This document shows, one piece after another, positions 9,539-19,012 of a stretch of 64,000 nucleotides of DNA (position 1 is the stretch's first letter; every line of letters starts with the position of its first letter). Source of the DNA: Rhizobium lusitanum. Lineage in GTDB: Bacteria; Pseudomonadota; Alphaproteobacteria; Rhizobiales; Rhizobiaceae. The translations under genes and the position numbers were made by a program. A model generated the notes under the pieces. The model was not told where the DNA came from, searched no databases, and worked only from the letters and a program-made list of their open reading frames with translations. The stretch is taken from NCBI RefSeq assembly GCF_014189535.1, contig NZ_CP050308.1, positions 2,779,001 through 2,843,000 of the forward strand, read 5' to 3'.

Positions 9539-9560
9539 CGTGAACAGCCCATCGTTCACG
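9539..9560. promoter_or_regulatory. Inverted repeat CGTGAAC-N8-GTTCACG, possible operator
   Basis: A perfect 7-bp inverted repeat with 8-bp spacer lies in the 292-bp intergenic region between the divergent GT25 gene (start 9391) and the small secreted protein at 9684. The geometry fits a dimeric repressor site. The region is AT-rich compared with its surroundings and must hold the promoters of both genes. No known regulator motif was recognised. Confidence 0.3.
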
Positions 9561-9683
9561 TATGTGTTCCCGAGGCCGATTTTCCCGGCTCGCCTGTTGG
9601 CGCGTTGCGCGAGCGATATTATATTCAGGCTACGCGACACAGCCATCGTCGTGTTCGAGCTTGCGGAAGGATTGTAGAGCGCC

Positions 9684-10016
9684 ATGTGGACCAGATCGAA
9701 AATCGTCATTGCTGCTTTGCTCCTAGCAAGCGCCATGCCGGTTGCGGCTCTTGCCGATAATCCGCTGCTTCCCAAGCCCCATGTCCGTCCTGTCTATCCC
9801 TATAAGAACCTGCCCGGAGTGACCGCGCCGAAAATGGCCGAGGACGAAAAGTTCCAATGCCGCACGACAACGGTGGACTTTCGCGGTTTTCACGACGGTA
9901 TCTTCCGGCGTGGCTTGCCGCGCCTCGGTTACGTCTGTGAGCAGAATGGCGTGATCTCCGTGGGTACCGGCAAACCTAACTATCAATATTGGCAGTACAA
10001 CGGCCCGGACAGATAA
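9684..10016 (+). CDS. Small secreted protein of unknown function
   Basis: 110 residues. The N-terminus WTRSKIVIAALLLASAMPVAALAD is a clear Sec signal peptide with an ALA-D cleavage site, leaving a mature protein of about 86 residues rich in Pro, Tyr and Gly with two cysteines (FQCRT and YVCEQ) probably disulfide-linked in the periplasm. I recognise no domain. It lies between the polysaccharide block and the sugar-catabolic block, as a single gene with its own promoter region upstream. Gene existence is supported by signal peptide, codon use and an AGGA-containing region before the ATG. Confidence 0.65.
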   Translation: MWTRSKIVIAALLLASAMPVAALADNPLLPKPHVRPVYPYKNLPGVTAPKMAEDEKFQCRTTTVDFRGFHDGIFRRGLPRLGYVCEQNGVISVGTGKPNYQYWQYNGPDR

Positions 10017-10210
10017 CGGTTCCGCCTTGCCGAAATAATCGGCAGAAACATCAAATCTGACGCAATCGGCCGCCTACCATCTGCGCAGGTTTATGCGTCA
10101 ATCTGAAAATAAATTTCATCTTTTCCAGTATTTTACCGAAGCGCGTTGACGAATGCGAAAATTTGTCCCAAGTTGACGAAAATAAATTACGTCGTGGGAA
10201 CGATACGAGT

Positions 10211-11371
10211 ATGCGAGTGGGAATTATTGGGCTCGGATTCCGTCTGGGATATCTGGGCTATGTTTTCAAAGCGATCGACGAGAATTTCGAAATCGCGGGC
10301 TATGTTGATCCGGCGCCGGCAGGCTTGCCCGGTTTGATCGAGCAGGGCATTTCGGCCGGCAAGGCTTATGCCACTCCCCAAGAGCTGATTGCCAACGAAA
10401 AGCTCGATTTGCTGATGATCGGCTCGCCGAACCATATGCATCTCGATCACATTCGCATCGGCCTTGAAGCCGGTCTGAAGATTTTCTCAGAAAAACCGGT
10501 CGTCACCACCATCGAGCACAGCATCGAGCTCGCTCGCCTGATGGCGAAATTCGGTCATGAGCAACTCAATGTCGGTCTCGTGTTGCGTTACGCGCCGATG
10601 TATCGCGACCTCCGGGCCGCGCAAGCCGAAGGCAAGCTCGGCAATATCGTTTCGATCGAGGCGTCCGAGCATATCGAGCCCTATCACGGCGCCTTCTTCA
10701 TGCGCGACTGGCGCCGCTACGAGCATTATTCCGGCAGCTTCATGTTGGAGAAATGCTGCCACGACCTCGATCTCTATAATGGCGTGATCGGAGCGCGTCC
10801 CGAACGCGTCGCCAGTTTCGGCGGACGAAAGAGCTTTATTCCGGAAAATGATCCCGCCAAAGAAGGGATCAATGACCTGGAAATGTTCCATCGCAAGCCG
10901 AGTGGCTGGATGGGATCGGACAAGGTCTTCGACAGCGATGGCGACATCATCGATTATCAGGTGGCGATCGTCGAATACGCCAATGGCGTCGGCATGAATT
11001 TCCATACCAATATCAACGTGCCGGACCAGTTCCGTCGCTTTGCCATTATGGGCTCGCGCGGCATGGCCGAGGGCGATTTCATCCGTGGTTACTTCAATGT
11101 CCATGAAATGCTCACCGGCAACAAGGTGATCGAGAAGACATACGCGAACCGAACGACGCTTTCCCAGCATTACGGCGCCGACGAACAGATGGCCGCCGAC
11201 ATCATGGCACATGTAAGAACCGGTCTGCATTTGCCGGTCTCGACCCTGAACGCGCTGGAAGCCGGCATTCTGGCGCTGTCCATGGACGAGGCGCGCATGA
11301 AGAAGACGGTCGTGGATCTGCGTCCCGTCTGGGACAGGTTCGACGAAGCACTGCATTCTCGAGCCGCATAG
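10211..11371 (+). CDS. Gfo/Idh/MocA-family NAD(P)-dependent sugar dehydrogenase
   Basis: 386 residues from the ATG at 10211, where the Rossmann motif VGIIGLGFRLGYLG begins at once; a TTG 48 bases upstream would add a non-conserved tail. The NAD-binding half is followed by IFSEKPVVTT, the EKP motif with the catalytic Lys, and the C-terminal beta-sheet domain with KCCHDLDLYN. Such enzymes oxidise or reduce a hydroxyl of a sugar, inositol or N-acetylhexosamine, or act as NAD-recycling hydrolases on amino sugars. It is the first gene of an apparent operon with a full ABC sugar importer (13 bp to the next gene), so it probably acts on the imported compound. Substrate not deducible. Confidence 0.88.
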   Translation: MRVGIIGLGFRLGYLGYVFKAIDENFEIAGYVDPAPAGLPGLIEQGISAGKAYATPQELIANEKLDLLMIGSPNHMHLDHIRIGLEAGLKIFSEKPVVTTIEHSIELARLMAKFGHEQLNVGLVLRYAPMYRDLRAAQAEGKLGNIVSIEASEHIEPYHGAFFMRDWRRYEHYSGSFMLEKCCHDLDLYNGVIGARPERVASFGGRKSFIPENDPAKEGINDLEMFHRKPSGWMGSDKVFDSDGDIIDYQVAIVEYANGVGMNFHTNINVPDQFRRFAIMGSRGMAEGDFIRGYFNVHEMLTGNKVIEKTYANRTTLSQHYGADEQMAADIMAHVRTGLHLPVSTLNALEAGILALSMDEARMKKTVVDLRPVWDRFDEALHSRAA

Positions 11372-11384
11372 GGAGGGGCGCAAG

Positions 11385-12269
11385 ATGGGTGTTCAACGCA
11401 GCACGGTCATCTTCGCCTGGCTCCTGCTTCTTCCGGCTGTCCTTTACGTTGTCGTCATCGTTGCCTATCCGCTGGTCGACACCGTCATCCTGTCCTTCAC
11501 CGATGCTTCGCTGAAGAAGGTGACGAACTGGGTCGGCTTTGAAAATTATGCGAAGATATTCAACGACACCTTCGGTTCGGTGATCGTCCGGACCTTCATC
11601 TGGACCTTTTTTTCCGTGTCGATCAAGATGATCATCGGGACCTGCGGCGCGATGTTGCTGAACGCTGCGGTCCCCGGCCGCGCCCTGTTCCGGGTATTGA
11701 CCATGCCGCCCTGGGTCGTACCGATGGCCATCGGCATCTTCATGTGGGGGTGGATGTATAACGGTCAGTTCGGCATGATTTCTGGCCTGCTGCAACGCTT
11801 CGGCCTTGTCGATAGCCCGGTTGCCTTTCTCGCCTATGGCAGTACTGCCTTCTGGGCGACAATCATCACGGACGTCTGGATCGGCGTGCCTATGGTGACG
11901 CTGTATATGCTCGCGGCTATGCAGGCGATCCCGCAGGATCTCCATGAGGCCGCCTGGACTGATGGTGCCGGCCGCTTCTATCGTCTCCGCCGCATCACAC
12001 TGCCGCTCATGGTGCCCTCGATGGTCACCATGTCGATGCTGTCCCTGATCTCGACGTTCAACTCCTTCGACATCATCTGGATCTTGACGCGCGGCGGCCC
12101 GAACGGCGAGACGACGACGATGATCATCGACACCTATCGCACGGCGATCGGGTCGTACAAATACGGGGAAGGCTCGGCTCGCGCAGTCCTGATCTGCATC
12201 TTCCTGTCGCTCTTCTGCCTCGCCTATTTCCGCCTGACCAGCCGCTTTTCAGCAGGAGCCAAGCGATGA
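11385..12269 (+). CDS. Sugar ABC transporter permease 1 (MalF/UgpA type)
   Basis: 294 residues with six TM helices (first: IFAWLLLLPAVLYVVVIVAYPLV in part) and the EAA loop EAAWTDGAGRFYRLRRITLPLMVPS, seen here at about residues 187-212, which docks onto the ATPase. A strong GGGAGGGGCG site stands before the ATG. It overlaps the second permease by 4 bp (ATGA). CUT1 subfamily, for oligosaccharides, glycerol phosphate and related solutes. The inner-membrane heterodimer with the next gene forms the channel. Confidence 0.93.
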   Translation: MGVQRSTVIFAWLLLLPAVLYVVVIVAYPLVDTVILSFTDASLKKVTNWVGFENYAKIFNDTFGSVIVRTFIWTFFSVSIKMIIGTCGAMLLNAAVPGRALFRVLTMPPWVVPMAIGIFMWGWMYNGQFGMISGLLQRFGLVDSPVAFLAYGSTAFWATIITDVWIGVPMVTLYMLAAMQAIPQDLHEAAWTDGAGRFYRLRRITLPLMVPSMVTMSMLSLISTFNSFDIIWILTRGGPNGETTTMIIDTYRTAIGSYKYGEGSARAVLICIFLSLFCLAYFRLTSRFSAGAKR

Positions 12270-13123
12270 GCCAGCAGATGATGATCAATCGCTACAGATG
12301 GTACGAGCTCGTCGGGATTTATGCCGGAATCCTGCTGTTCCTCACCTTCGTTCTGGCGCCCTTCGTCGAAGGGTTTCTGGTGTCGCTGAAGCCGCTCAGC
12401 CAGCTTTTTTCGTCACCTTACCGCTTCATTCCAGAAAACGGGTCGTTCGAGGCCTATCGAACGATGTGGACCAGCGTGCCGGGCTTCGGCTGGTATATTT
12501 TCAACTCCTTCCTGATATCGGGCTCGATCACCATTATCGTGCTGATACTTGCGGTGCCGGCGGCCTATGCCTTCGCTCGCTTCGAGTTCAGGGGCGCGGG
12601 CCTGCTGCTCGGCGCTTTTCTTGCCGTCAAGATGTTCTCCGGCGCCGTCCTCCTGATCCCGCTGTTCCGGCTTATGCGTTCCTTCGGTGTGCTCAACACC
12701 TATTTTGCCATGATCGTGCCGGGCGTGGCCTTCATCATCCCGACCGGAATCTGGCTGCTGCACACTTATATGCGGCGCATCCCCCGGGAGCTGGACGAGG
12801 CCGCCTATGTCGATGGCGCGAGCCAGCTCTATACGCTGCGTCGGGTCATCCTGCCGATCGCCATGCCGGGCATCGTCGTGGTGGCGATTTCCTCTTTCAT
12901 CGAGGCCTATGCGCAGCAGTTCATCTATGCGCTCACCTTCAATTCGAAGACCGAATACATGCCGCTGCCGGTTGGGTTGTTCGCCTATTTCGGCCGGCAG
13001 GAGGTCGTCTGGAACGAACTCATGGCTGCAAGCTTCGTCGGCATAGCGCCGGCGCTGGTCGTGATCTTCTTCCTGCAACGCTATCTCGTCAGCGGTCTGA
13101 CCGCCGGCGCGGTAAAGCAATAA
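12266..13123 (+). CDS. Sugar ABC transporter permease 2 (MalG/UgpE type)
   Basis: 285 residues, six TM helices, with the EAA loop at LDEAAYVDGASQLYTLRRVI (about residues 177-196). The start overlaps the stop of the first permease as ATGA, so translation is coupled. It partners the first permease in a CUT1-type importer, followed 37 bp later by the binding protein. The TM1 region LVGIYAGILLFLTFVLAPF fits the MalG family. No unusual features. Confidence 0.93.
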   Translation: MSQQMMINRYRWYELVGIYAGILLFLTFVLAPFVEGFLVSLKPLSQLFSSPYRFIPENGSFEAYRTMWTSVPGFGWYIFNSFLISGSITIIVLILAVPAAYAFARFEFRGAGLLLGAFLAVKMFSGAVLLIPLFRLMRSFGVLNTYFAMIVPGVAFIIPTGIWLLHTYMRRIPRELDEAAYVDGASQLYTLRRVILPIAMPGIVVVAISSFIEAYAQQFIYALTFNSKTEYMPLPVGLFAYFGRQEVVWNELMAASFVGIAPALVVIFFLQRYLVSGLTAGAVKQ

Positions 13124-13160
13124 GCTAGACAATAACCACTAGAAAAAGGGGAGCTTAAAC

Positions 13161-14390
13161 GTGACAATCCATTTCAAAACAGGGCTGCTTGCCCTCGCTT
13201 TGCTTGGCTCCACTGCGCTTGGCGCCGTGACCGCTCAGGCCGCCGACAAGGAGATCAGCTGGATCTATTGCGGCGACAGCATTGATCCAATCCATGTGAA
13301 GTATATCAAACAATGGGAAGACAAGAATCCGGGCTGGGCCGTCAAGCCGGAAGTCGTCGGCTGGGAACAGTGCCAGGACAAGGCGACGACGCTGGCCGCA
13401 GCCGGCACGCCGGTCGGCATGGCCTATGTCGGCTCGCGCACGCTCAAGCAGTTCGCGGAGAACGATCTTATCGTCCCCGTCCCGATGACGGATGCGGAGC
13501 AGAAGACCTACTATCCGGGTATTGTCGGCACCGTGACCTTCGATGCACAGCAATGGGGCGTACCGATCGCCTTTTCGACCAAGGCGCTCTACTGGAACAA
13601 GGACCTCTTCAAGCAGGCAGGTCTCGATCCGGAAAAGCCGCCGACCACCTGGGCTGAGGAAATCGCTGACGCCAAGACGATCAAGGAAAAGACCGGTATC
13701 CCCGGCTATGGCCTGTCGGCAAAGACCTTCGACAACACCATGCACCAGTTCCTCCATTGGGTTTACAGCAACAACGGCAAGGTGATCGACGGCGACAAGA
13801 TCCTGCTCGACAGCCCGGAAGTACTGGCCGCGCTTCAGGCCTACAAGGACATCACGCCTTACTCCGTCGAGGGCGCGACCGCTTACGAGCAGAACGAAAT
13901 GCGCGCCATCTTCCTGGATGGTAAGGTCGGTATGATCCAGGCGGGCTCGGGCGCTGCCTATCGCCTGAAGGAAACGAAGATCAACTGGGGCGTCGCACCC
14001 TTGCCGCTCGGCCCATCGGCCAAGGGTCATGGCACGTTGCTCATCACCGATAGTCTTGCAGTCTTCAAGGGAAGCGGCGTCGAGGACAAGGCGATCGAAT
14101 TCGCGAAGTTCATCACCTCTCCCGGTCCGCAGGGCGAGTATGAGCTGCAGGGCGGCGCGGGCCTCACGCCTCTGCGTCCGTCTCCGCAGGTCGATGAGTT
14201 CGAGAAGAAGGATCCCTTCTGGAAGCCGTTCATCGACGGCATCAGCTACGGTGGTCCTGAACCCTTGTTCAAGGACTATAAGGGCTTCCAGAACGTGATG
14301 ATCGAGATGGTCCAGTCGGTTGTCACCGGCAAGGCTGAGCCAGCGGCTGCCTTGAAAAAGGCGGCGGCTGACCTCGAGCAGTATAAGTAA
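13161..14390 (+). CDS. Periplasmic sugar-binding protein of the ABC importer
   Basis: 409 residues with GTG start and GGGGAGC site. A signal peptide (TGLLALALLGSTALGAVTAQA-A region) leads into a mature type I solute-binding protein of the extracellular solute-binding family 1 (MalE-like). Recognisable parts are VGMAYVGSRTL, WGVPIAFSTKALYWNKDLFKQAGLDPEKPPTTW (in segments), and GKVGMIQAGSGA. It captures the solute in the periplasm and hands it to the two permeases. The hairpin directly after the gene probably favours high expression of this gene over the downstream ATPase. The ligand may be an N-acetylhexosamine oligosaccharide or conjugate given the GH20 gene nearby; that is inference. Confidence 0.9.
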   Translation: MTIHFKTGLLALALLGSTALGAVTAQAADKEISWIYCGDSIDPIHVKYIKQWEDKNPGWAVKPEVVGWEQCQDKATTLAAAGTPVGMAYVGSRTLKQFAENDLIVPVPMTDAEQKTYYPGIVGTVTFDAQQWGVPIAFSTKALYWNKDLFKQAGLDPEKPPTTWAEEIADAKTIKEKTGIPGYGLSAKTFDNTMHQFLHWVYSNNGKVIDGDKILLDSPEVLAALQAYKDITPYSVEGATAYEQNEMRAIFLDGKVGMIQAGSGAAYRLKETKINWGVAPLPLGPSAKGHGTLLITDSLAVFKGSGVEDKAIEFAKFITSPGPQGEYELQGGAGLTPLRPSPQVDEFEKKDPFWKPFIDGISYGGPEPLFKDYKGFQNVMIEMVQSVVTGKAEPAAALKKAAADLEQYK

Positions 14391-14406
14391 ACCCTGCAGA
14401 TCGTCG

Positions 14407-14432
14407 GGCCGCGCGCATAGCGCGCGGCCTTT
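14407..14432 (+). terminator. Intercistronic hairpin between binding protein and ATPase genes
   Basis: Perfect stem GGCCGCGCG / CGCGCGGCC with loop CATAG, followed by TTTC, 16 bases after the binding-protein stop. With only three Ts it is probably a partial terminator or an mRNA-stabilising hairpin that raises binding-protein level relative to the ATPase, a common arrangement in ABC operons. Confidence 0.7.
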
Positions 14433-14476
14433 CGAGCCCTGCCCGCCTTTGTTGCGGCGCCGTGCGGAGATAGAGT

Positions 14477-15613
<1,137 letters not shown>

Positions 15614-15638
15614 TGCGCGAGTGGTAAGTCAGGGGCCG

Positions 15639-15687
15639 CCTCGTCCTTCGAGGCTACAGCCTTCGGCCTCCGCGCCTCAGGATGAGG
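15639..15687. repeat. RIME-like intergenic palindrome, copy A
   Basis: An imperfect palindrome whose arms are CCTCGTCCTTCGAGGC and GCCTCAGGATGAGG, separated by a GC-rich centre that includes GCCTTCGGC. This arm sequence is typical of the short repeats scattered between rhizobial genes (RIME-type). It sits in the 210-bp gap between the convergent ATPase and D-serine dehydratase-like genes, where it may end transcription from either side. Confidence 0.6.
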
Positions 15688-15756
15688 ATGGAGTTGATTG
15701 CCGTCGCTGTTTTAACAATCCAGGAAATGTTTGTTTTGGTCGTACACGAGGATCAA

Positions 15757-15802
15757 CCCTCACCCTGAGGTGGGAGCGCAAGCGACCCTCGAAGGGCGAG
15801 GG
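15757..15802. repeat. RIME-like intergenic palindrome, copy B
   Basis: Second short palindrome with arms CCCTCACCCTGAGG and CCTCGAAGGGCGAGGG around the centre GTGGGAGCGCAAGCGA (written in part). Same family as the element 70 bp to the left, in a different arrangement; both share the CCTCG/CCTGAGG arm words. No coding potential. Confidence 0.6.
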
Positions 15803-15823
15803 CGGTTGAGACGCGTGATCGCC

Positions 15824-16927
15824 CTACCAGACCAGCCCGCGCGCCGCGACATCCTCGACGCGGGTGATGACGCCATCGCGGTGAAACACCATGGTGTCGA
15901 ACAGGTTGGAAACCACGCAGGTATGGTTGGGGATGATGCGGACCTTGTCGCCGATCTCGGGGCGGGGGCCAGTGCATTTCGAAAGGTCGATCACCCCATG
16001 CTCTTCCGAGAGGCCGGTGATGACAGCCTCGGGATAACCGACGACGACACCGTGGTCTGAGAAGCCGAGGAGATCGGAGGTCAACGCCTTCGAGCCGGCG
16101 TCGATGACGGCGCGGTCAGGCGTCGGGCGGGAGACGACGGTCGCGAGGATATGCATGGCGCAATCCTCCTCGCGGCAATGGCCGGCGCGCACCATGGAGC
16201 GGTCGTTGTAGATATAGGTGCCGGCACGGTGCTCGGTGGCCGCTGGCACCAGATGGGCGTCGAAAAGGCTCGGCGAGCCGCCATTGCTGACGATGGCGCA
16301 TTCGATGCCGTCGCGCTTCAGCAGCGAGATAGTCTCGGCCAGAAAGGCTTGTGTAGCCGCAGCACTGTTCGGCTTCGGATAGTTCATTAGTCCGCCGAAG
16401 ATGAGGCCGGGCTTGCCGGCAATATGTCTGGCGAGAGCTGCGGCCGCCTCCGGTGTTTGCACGCCGCAACGTCCGCCGCCCGTATCGCATTCCACCAGCA
16501 CGGTCAGTGGCTTGCGCGTGGCGAACCATGCCGAAAGTCCGTCGACGGTGTAGTTGCTGTCGGCCACCACTTTCAGCCCGCCGATGCGCTCGTTGAGTGT
16601 CGAGAGACGGGCGAGCTTTTCAGGCCCGATGATATTGTAGGTAATGAGGATATCCTCAAAGCCGGCATCGGCGAAGACCTCGGCCTCGGTGATCTTCTGG
16701 CAATTGATGCCCTTGGCGCCCGCCGCCACCTGCGCGCCCGCCAGTGCCGGGATCTTGTGGGTCTTGATATGCGGCCGGAAGTTCAGCCCGTGCGCGTCCA
16801 TGTAGGACTGCACGCGAGCGATATTGCCCGCCATGCGGTCTTCGTCGATGATCGGACGCGGCGTCGAAAGATCCTCGATACGATCGCCCGGCTTGGGGCT
16901 GATCTCCGAGACGATGTCATGTGCCAT
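15824..16927 (-). CDS. PLP enzyme of the D-serine dehydratase (DSD1)/D-threonine aldolase family
   Basis: 367 residues. The N-terminal alanine-racemase-type barrel carries RPHIKTHK with the PLP-binding Lys (about residue 55), then VECDTGGGRCGV, FGGLMNYP and VSNGGSPS. The C-terminal domain ends with PNHTCVVSNLFD, holding the His and Cys that bind zinc in DSD1 enzymes. Family members remove ammonia from D-serine or cleave D-3-hydroxyamino acids. The ATG follows the M81 peptidase stop by a single base, so the two are translationally coupled, and a RidA gene lies in the same block. D-serine dehydratases release 2-aminoacrylate, the substrate of RidA, which supports a D-amino-acid role. Exact substrate unknown. 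Confidence 0.88.
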   Translation of the reverse strand: MAHDIVSEISPKPGDRIEDLSTPRPIIDEDRMAGNIARVQSYMDAHGLNFRPHIKTHKIPALAGAQVAAGAKGINCQKITEAEVFADAGFEDILITYNIIGPEKLARLSTLNERIGGLKVVADSNYTVDGLSAWFATRKPLTVLVECDTGGGRCGVQTPEAAAALARHIAGKPGLIFGGLMNYPKPNSAAATQAFLAETISLLKRDGIECAIVSNGGSPSLFDAHLVPAATEHRAGTYIYNDRSMVRAGHCREEDCAMHILATVVSRPTPDRAVIDAGSKALTSDLLGFSDHGVVVGYPEAVITGLSEEHGVIDLSKCTGPRPEIGDKVRIIPNHTCVVSNLFDTMVFHRDGVITRVEDVAARGLVW

Positions 16928-16928
16928 G

Positions 16929-18404
16929 TCAGGCAACTCCCTGTTTTGCCGCGTGCGGATCGGCAATCATCGGCCAGATGTCCTTTGGCGCGCGGCGATA
17001 GGGCGTGCGCGCCGGATTGTTCGGATAGGGCGTTCCGGCCGAGCAGTAAAGGATTTCCGAAGCGATCCGGGAAAAGGATGCATAGAAATGATTGGTCGAC
17101 TTGATCACCAGGATTTTCTTCTGCGTCGGATCGATGCCCATCACCGAGAAAAGCGTGGGGTCGAAGCTCTGCGCCCGCGTCGAATTGAGGATGATGTCGA
17201 TGCCGTCGAGTTCGATATGCGCCGCGTCGCCGAAGGGGGCGAAGCTTTCGCCAAAGCGCATCTCGGCATTGGCGACGAGGCGCACGATCTTGACGATGCC
17301 GTCGATCGGACTGCCGGTGCCCGGCGCCGATTTCGCGCCAAACCGCAGCGGGATTTCCGCGCCTTCGCCGGCGGCCATGCAGATCTGCACCGCCATCGGG
17401 TCCCAGATCGTGCCGATCGCCGTGTCGCGTGCGCCTTGGTCGAGTAGTTCCTGAAGGACGACGGTGGCGTCGCCCGCCGTGCCGCCGCCGGGATTGTCCC
17501 AGAGATCGGCAATGACGACCGGCCAGGACGTCGCGGCCATAGCCACCGCCACCGCCTGCTTCTCGTCGATCTGCGGCATGATGAAAGTGCCGCGCTTGGA
17601 AAAGAGTTCGAGGCCGAGATCGCGGGCGAGGGCGGAGCCCTTATCCGGCTTACTATCGGTGACGACCAGCAGCTTCGTGCCCATTTCAGGGACATCGCCG
17701 GCCATGAAGCCATGGATGACGGAGATCGACAGGATATCCTTGTCGGCCTCTTCCATGGCCATGATTTTGTCGACGAAGGAGCGCATCGGCTCGCGCGAGG
17801 TCGGGAAGACGTCGATCATCCGGCAATCGAAGACGGACATGACCGGCTTTACGCGGCCTTCCAGCGTGTCGACAGCGATGCGCCAGAGATCCTCGGCGCG
17901 ATCGACGAAATCCGTATGCGGGAACTCCTTGAAGTAGACGAGGAAATCCACAGCCGCGAGGCGCTTTTTCGTCAGATGGCTATGCGGGTCGAGTTCGACG
18001 CAGACCAGGATATCAGGCCCGACGGTCTTACGCACCCGCGACAGGAAGTCACCCTCGGTGTCCTCATAGCCGTCAGCGACCATGGCGCCGTGCAGGCCGA
18101 GGACAACAGCATCGACCGGCATGGCGGCGCGGAGCTGGTCGAGGATTTCGTCACGCAGATCCTCATAGGTCTGGCGGTTCACCAGACCGGCCGGATCGGC
18201 CCAGGCGGCGGTGCCCTCGATCAGCTCCCAGCCCTTTTCCGCGGCGACCCTGCGTCCCACAGTGATCGGCGCGGAACAAAGCGTCGGCGTTTCCGGATGC
18301 ATACCCGGCGGCGCATAGAGCGAGGCCTCGAAGGCGCGCCGGTCGACACAGATCGGAGAAAAGGTGTTCGTTTCGGTCGCGAGCACCGCAGTGAAAATGC
18401 GCAA
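16929..18404 (-). CDS. M81-family metallopeptidase (MlrC/microcystinase C-like)
   Basis: 491 residues, normal for M81. Family blocks are present: ATETNTFSP at the N-terminus, VLGLHGAMV, ELDPHSHLT with metal-ligand histidines, KEFPHTDF, IADLWDNPGGGTAGD, and IKSTNHFYASF in the C-terminal MlrC domain. MlrC of Sphingomonas completes breakdown of the D-amino-acid-containing toxin microcystin; the natural substrates of rhizobial relatives are unknown. The start is TTG at 18404 with a GAGGCGAC site that overlaps the end of the upstream NTF2-like gene (11-bp gap). No signal peptide, so it acts in the cytoplasm on imported material. Forms an operon with the DSD1-like gene. Confidence 0.9.
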   Translation of the reverse strand: MRIFTAVLATETNTFSPICVDRRAFEASLYAPPGMHPETPTLCSAPITVGRRVAAEKGWELIEGTAAWADPAGLVNRQTYEDLRDEILDQLRAAMPVDAVVLGLHGAMVADGYEDTEGDFLSRVRKTVGPDILVCVELDPHSHLTKKRLAAVDFLVYFKEFPHTDFVDRAEDLWRIAVDTLEGRVKPVMSVFDCRMIDVFPTSREPMRSFVDKIMAMEEADKDILSISVIHGFMAGDVPEMGTKLLVVTDSKPDKGSALARDLGLELFSKRGTFIMPQIDEKQAVAVAMAATSWPVVIADLWDNPGGGTAGDATVVLQELLDQGARDTAIGTIWDPMAVQICMAAGEGAEIPLRFGAKSAPGTGSPIDGIVKIVRLVANAEMRFGESFAPFGDAAHIELDGIDIILNSTRAQSFDPTLFSVMGIDPTQKKILVIKSTNHFYASFSRIASEILYCSAGTPYPNNPARTPYRRAPKDIWPMIADPHAAKQGVA

Positions 18405-18415
18405 TGCTGTCGCCT

Positions 18416-18901
18416 CTATTCCATGGGATTCGGCAGGTAACCGGTAAAGCCCGAGATCTTCCAGCGGCCTTCATGCAGGCGGCAGTAATAGAGTGTCTGC
18501 CATTTCAGCACGTCAACGCCGCCATCGGCCTTCTTCAGGCTGCCGTCGAATTTCTTGCGCACCAGCGCCGTCTCGCCTTCGATCTCGATGTCTTCCAGCG
18601 TCGTGGTGGTGAAAATGGCGGTGCGAGGATCCTCGGCGAAGGACTGGCTCGCGAAGTCCTGCGCCTGGCGCAGCCATTCTTCGCGATAGGCCGATAGCGT
18701 CGGAAAGGTGAGGCGCCACTTGTCGGGGCTGATCTCGCGGCGGCCGTCTATACCAATGAAGCCGTCTTCGACGAAATCGCCTGAAACCAGCGACCAGTCG
18801 GCGGCGAGAAAAGCATCGATATCGCGCGGCACAAGCATCTCCCAGATTGCATGGCGGGCGGCATCGTCGGCAGGGAAGGGATTTTGGAAAGGATCGCGCA
18901 T
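18416..18901 (-). CDS. NTF2-like fold protein, first gene of the M81/DSD1 operon
   Basis: About 161 residues from the ATG at 18901 (a GTG at 18973 would add 24 residues reaching into the promoter region). The sequence has the look of a SnoaL/NTF2-like domain: an N-terminal helix with DIDAFLAADWSLVSGDF, then strands ending in YYCRLHEGRWKISGFTGYLP. Such cone-shaped barrels are used as small isomerases, dehydratases or binding modules; no catalytic residue can be assigned here. It precedes the M81 peptidase by 11 bp and the operon is divergent from RidA with about 110 bp between the starts. Function unknown. Confidence 0.6.
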   Translation of the reverse strand: MRDPFQNPFPADDAARHAIWEMLVPRDIDAFLAADWSLVSGDFVEDGFIGIDGRREISPDKWRLTFPTLSAYREEWLRQAQDFASQSFAEDPRTAIFTTTTLEDIEIEGETALVRKKFDGSLKKADGGVDVLKWQTLYYCRLHEGRWKISGFTGYLPNPME

Positions 18902-19012
18902 AGGACCAGCCGTATTTAAATTCTTTTCATAAATTACGATTTTCACTGGCCAAATTCCGCTTTCTATGGTCACTTGTCAACGTATCAAGAAAATAATTTG
19001 CAGGAATGGAAA

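Noticed and set aside
9446..9644. Possible small minus-strand gene of about 66 codons before the GT25 gene
   Set aside because: It reads like a protein in places and ends next to the GT25 start, but it has no ribosome-binding site, no codon bias and no recognised family; the region is better explained as divergent promoter DNA.
18902..18973. Longer N-terminus of the NTF2-like protein from GTG at 18973
   Set aside because: The added residues lie in the region between divergent starts and do not fit the domain; the ATG at 18901 is preferred.
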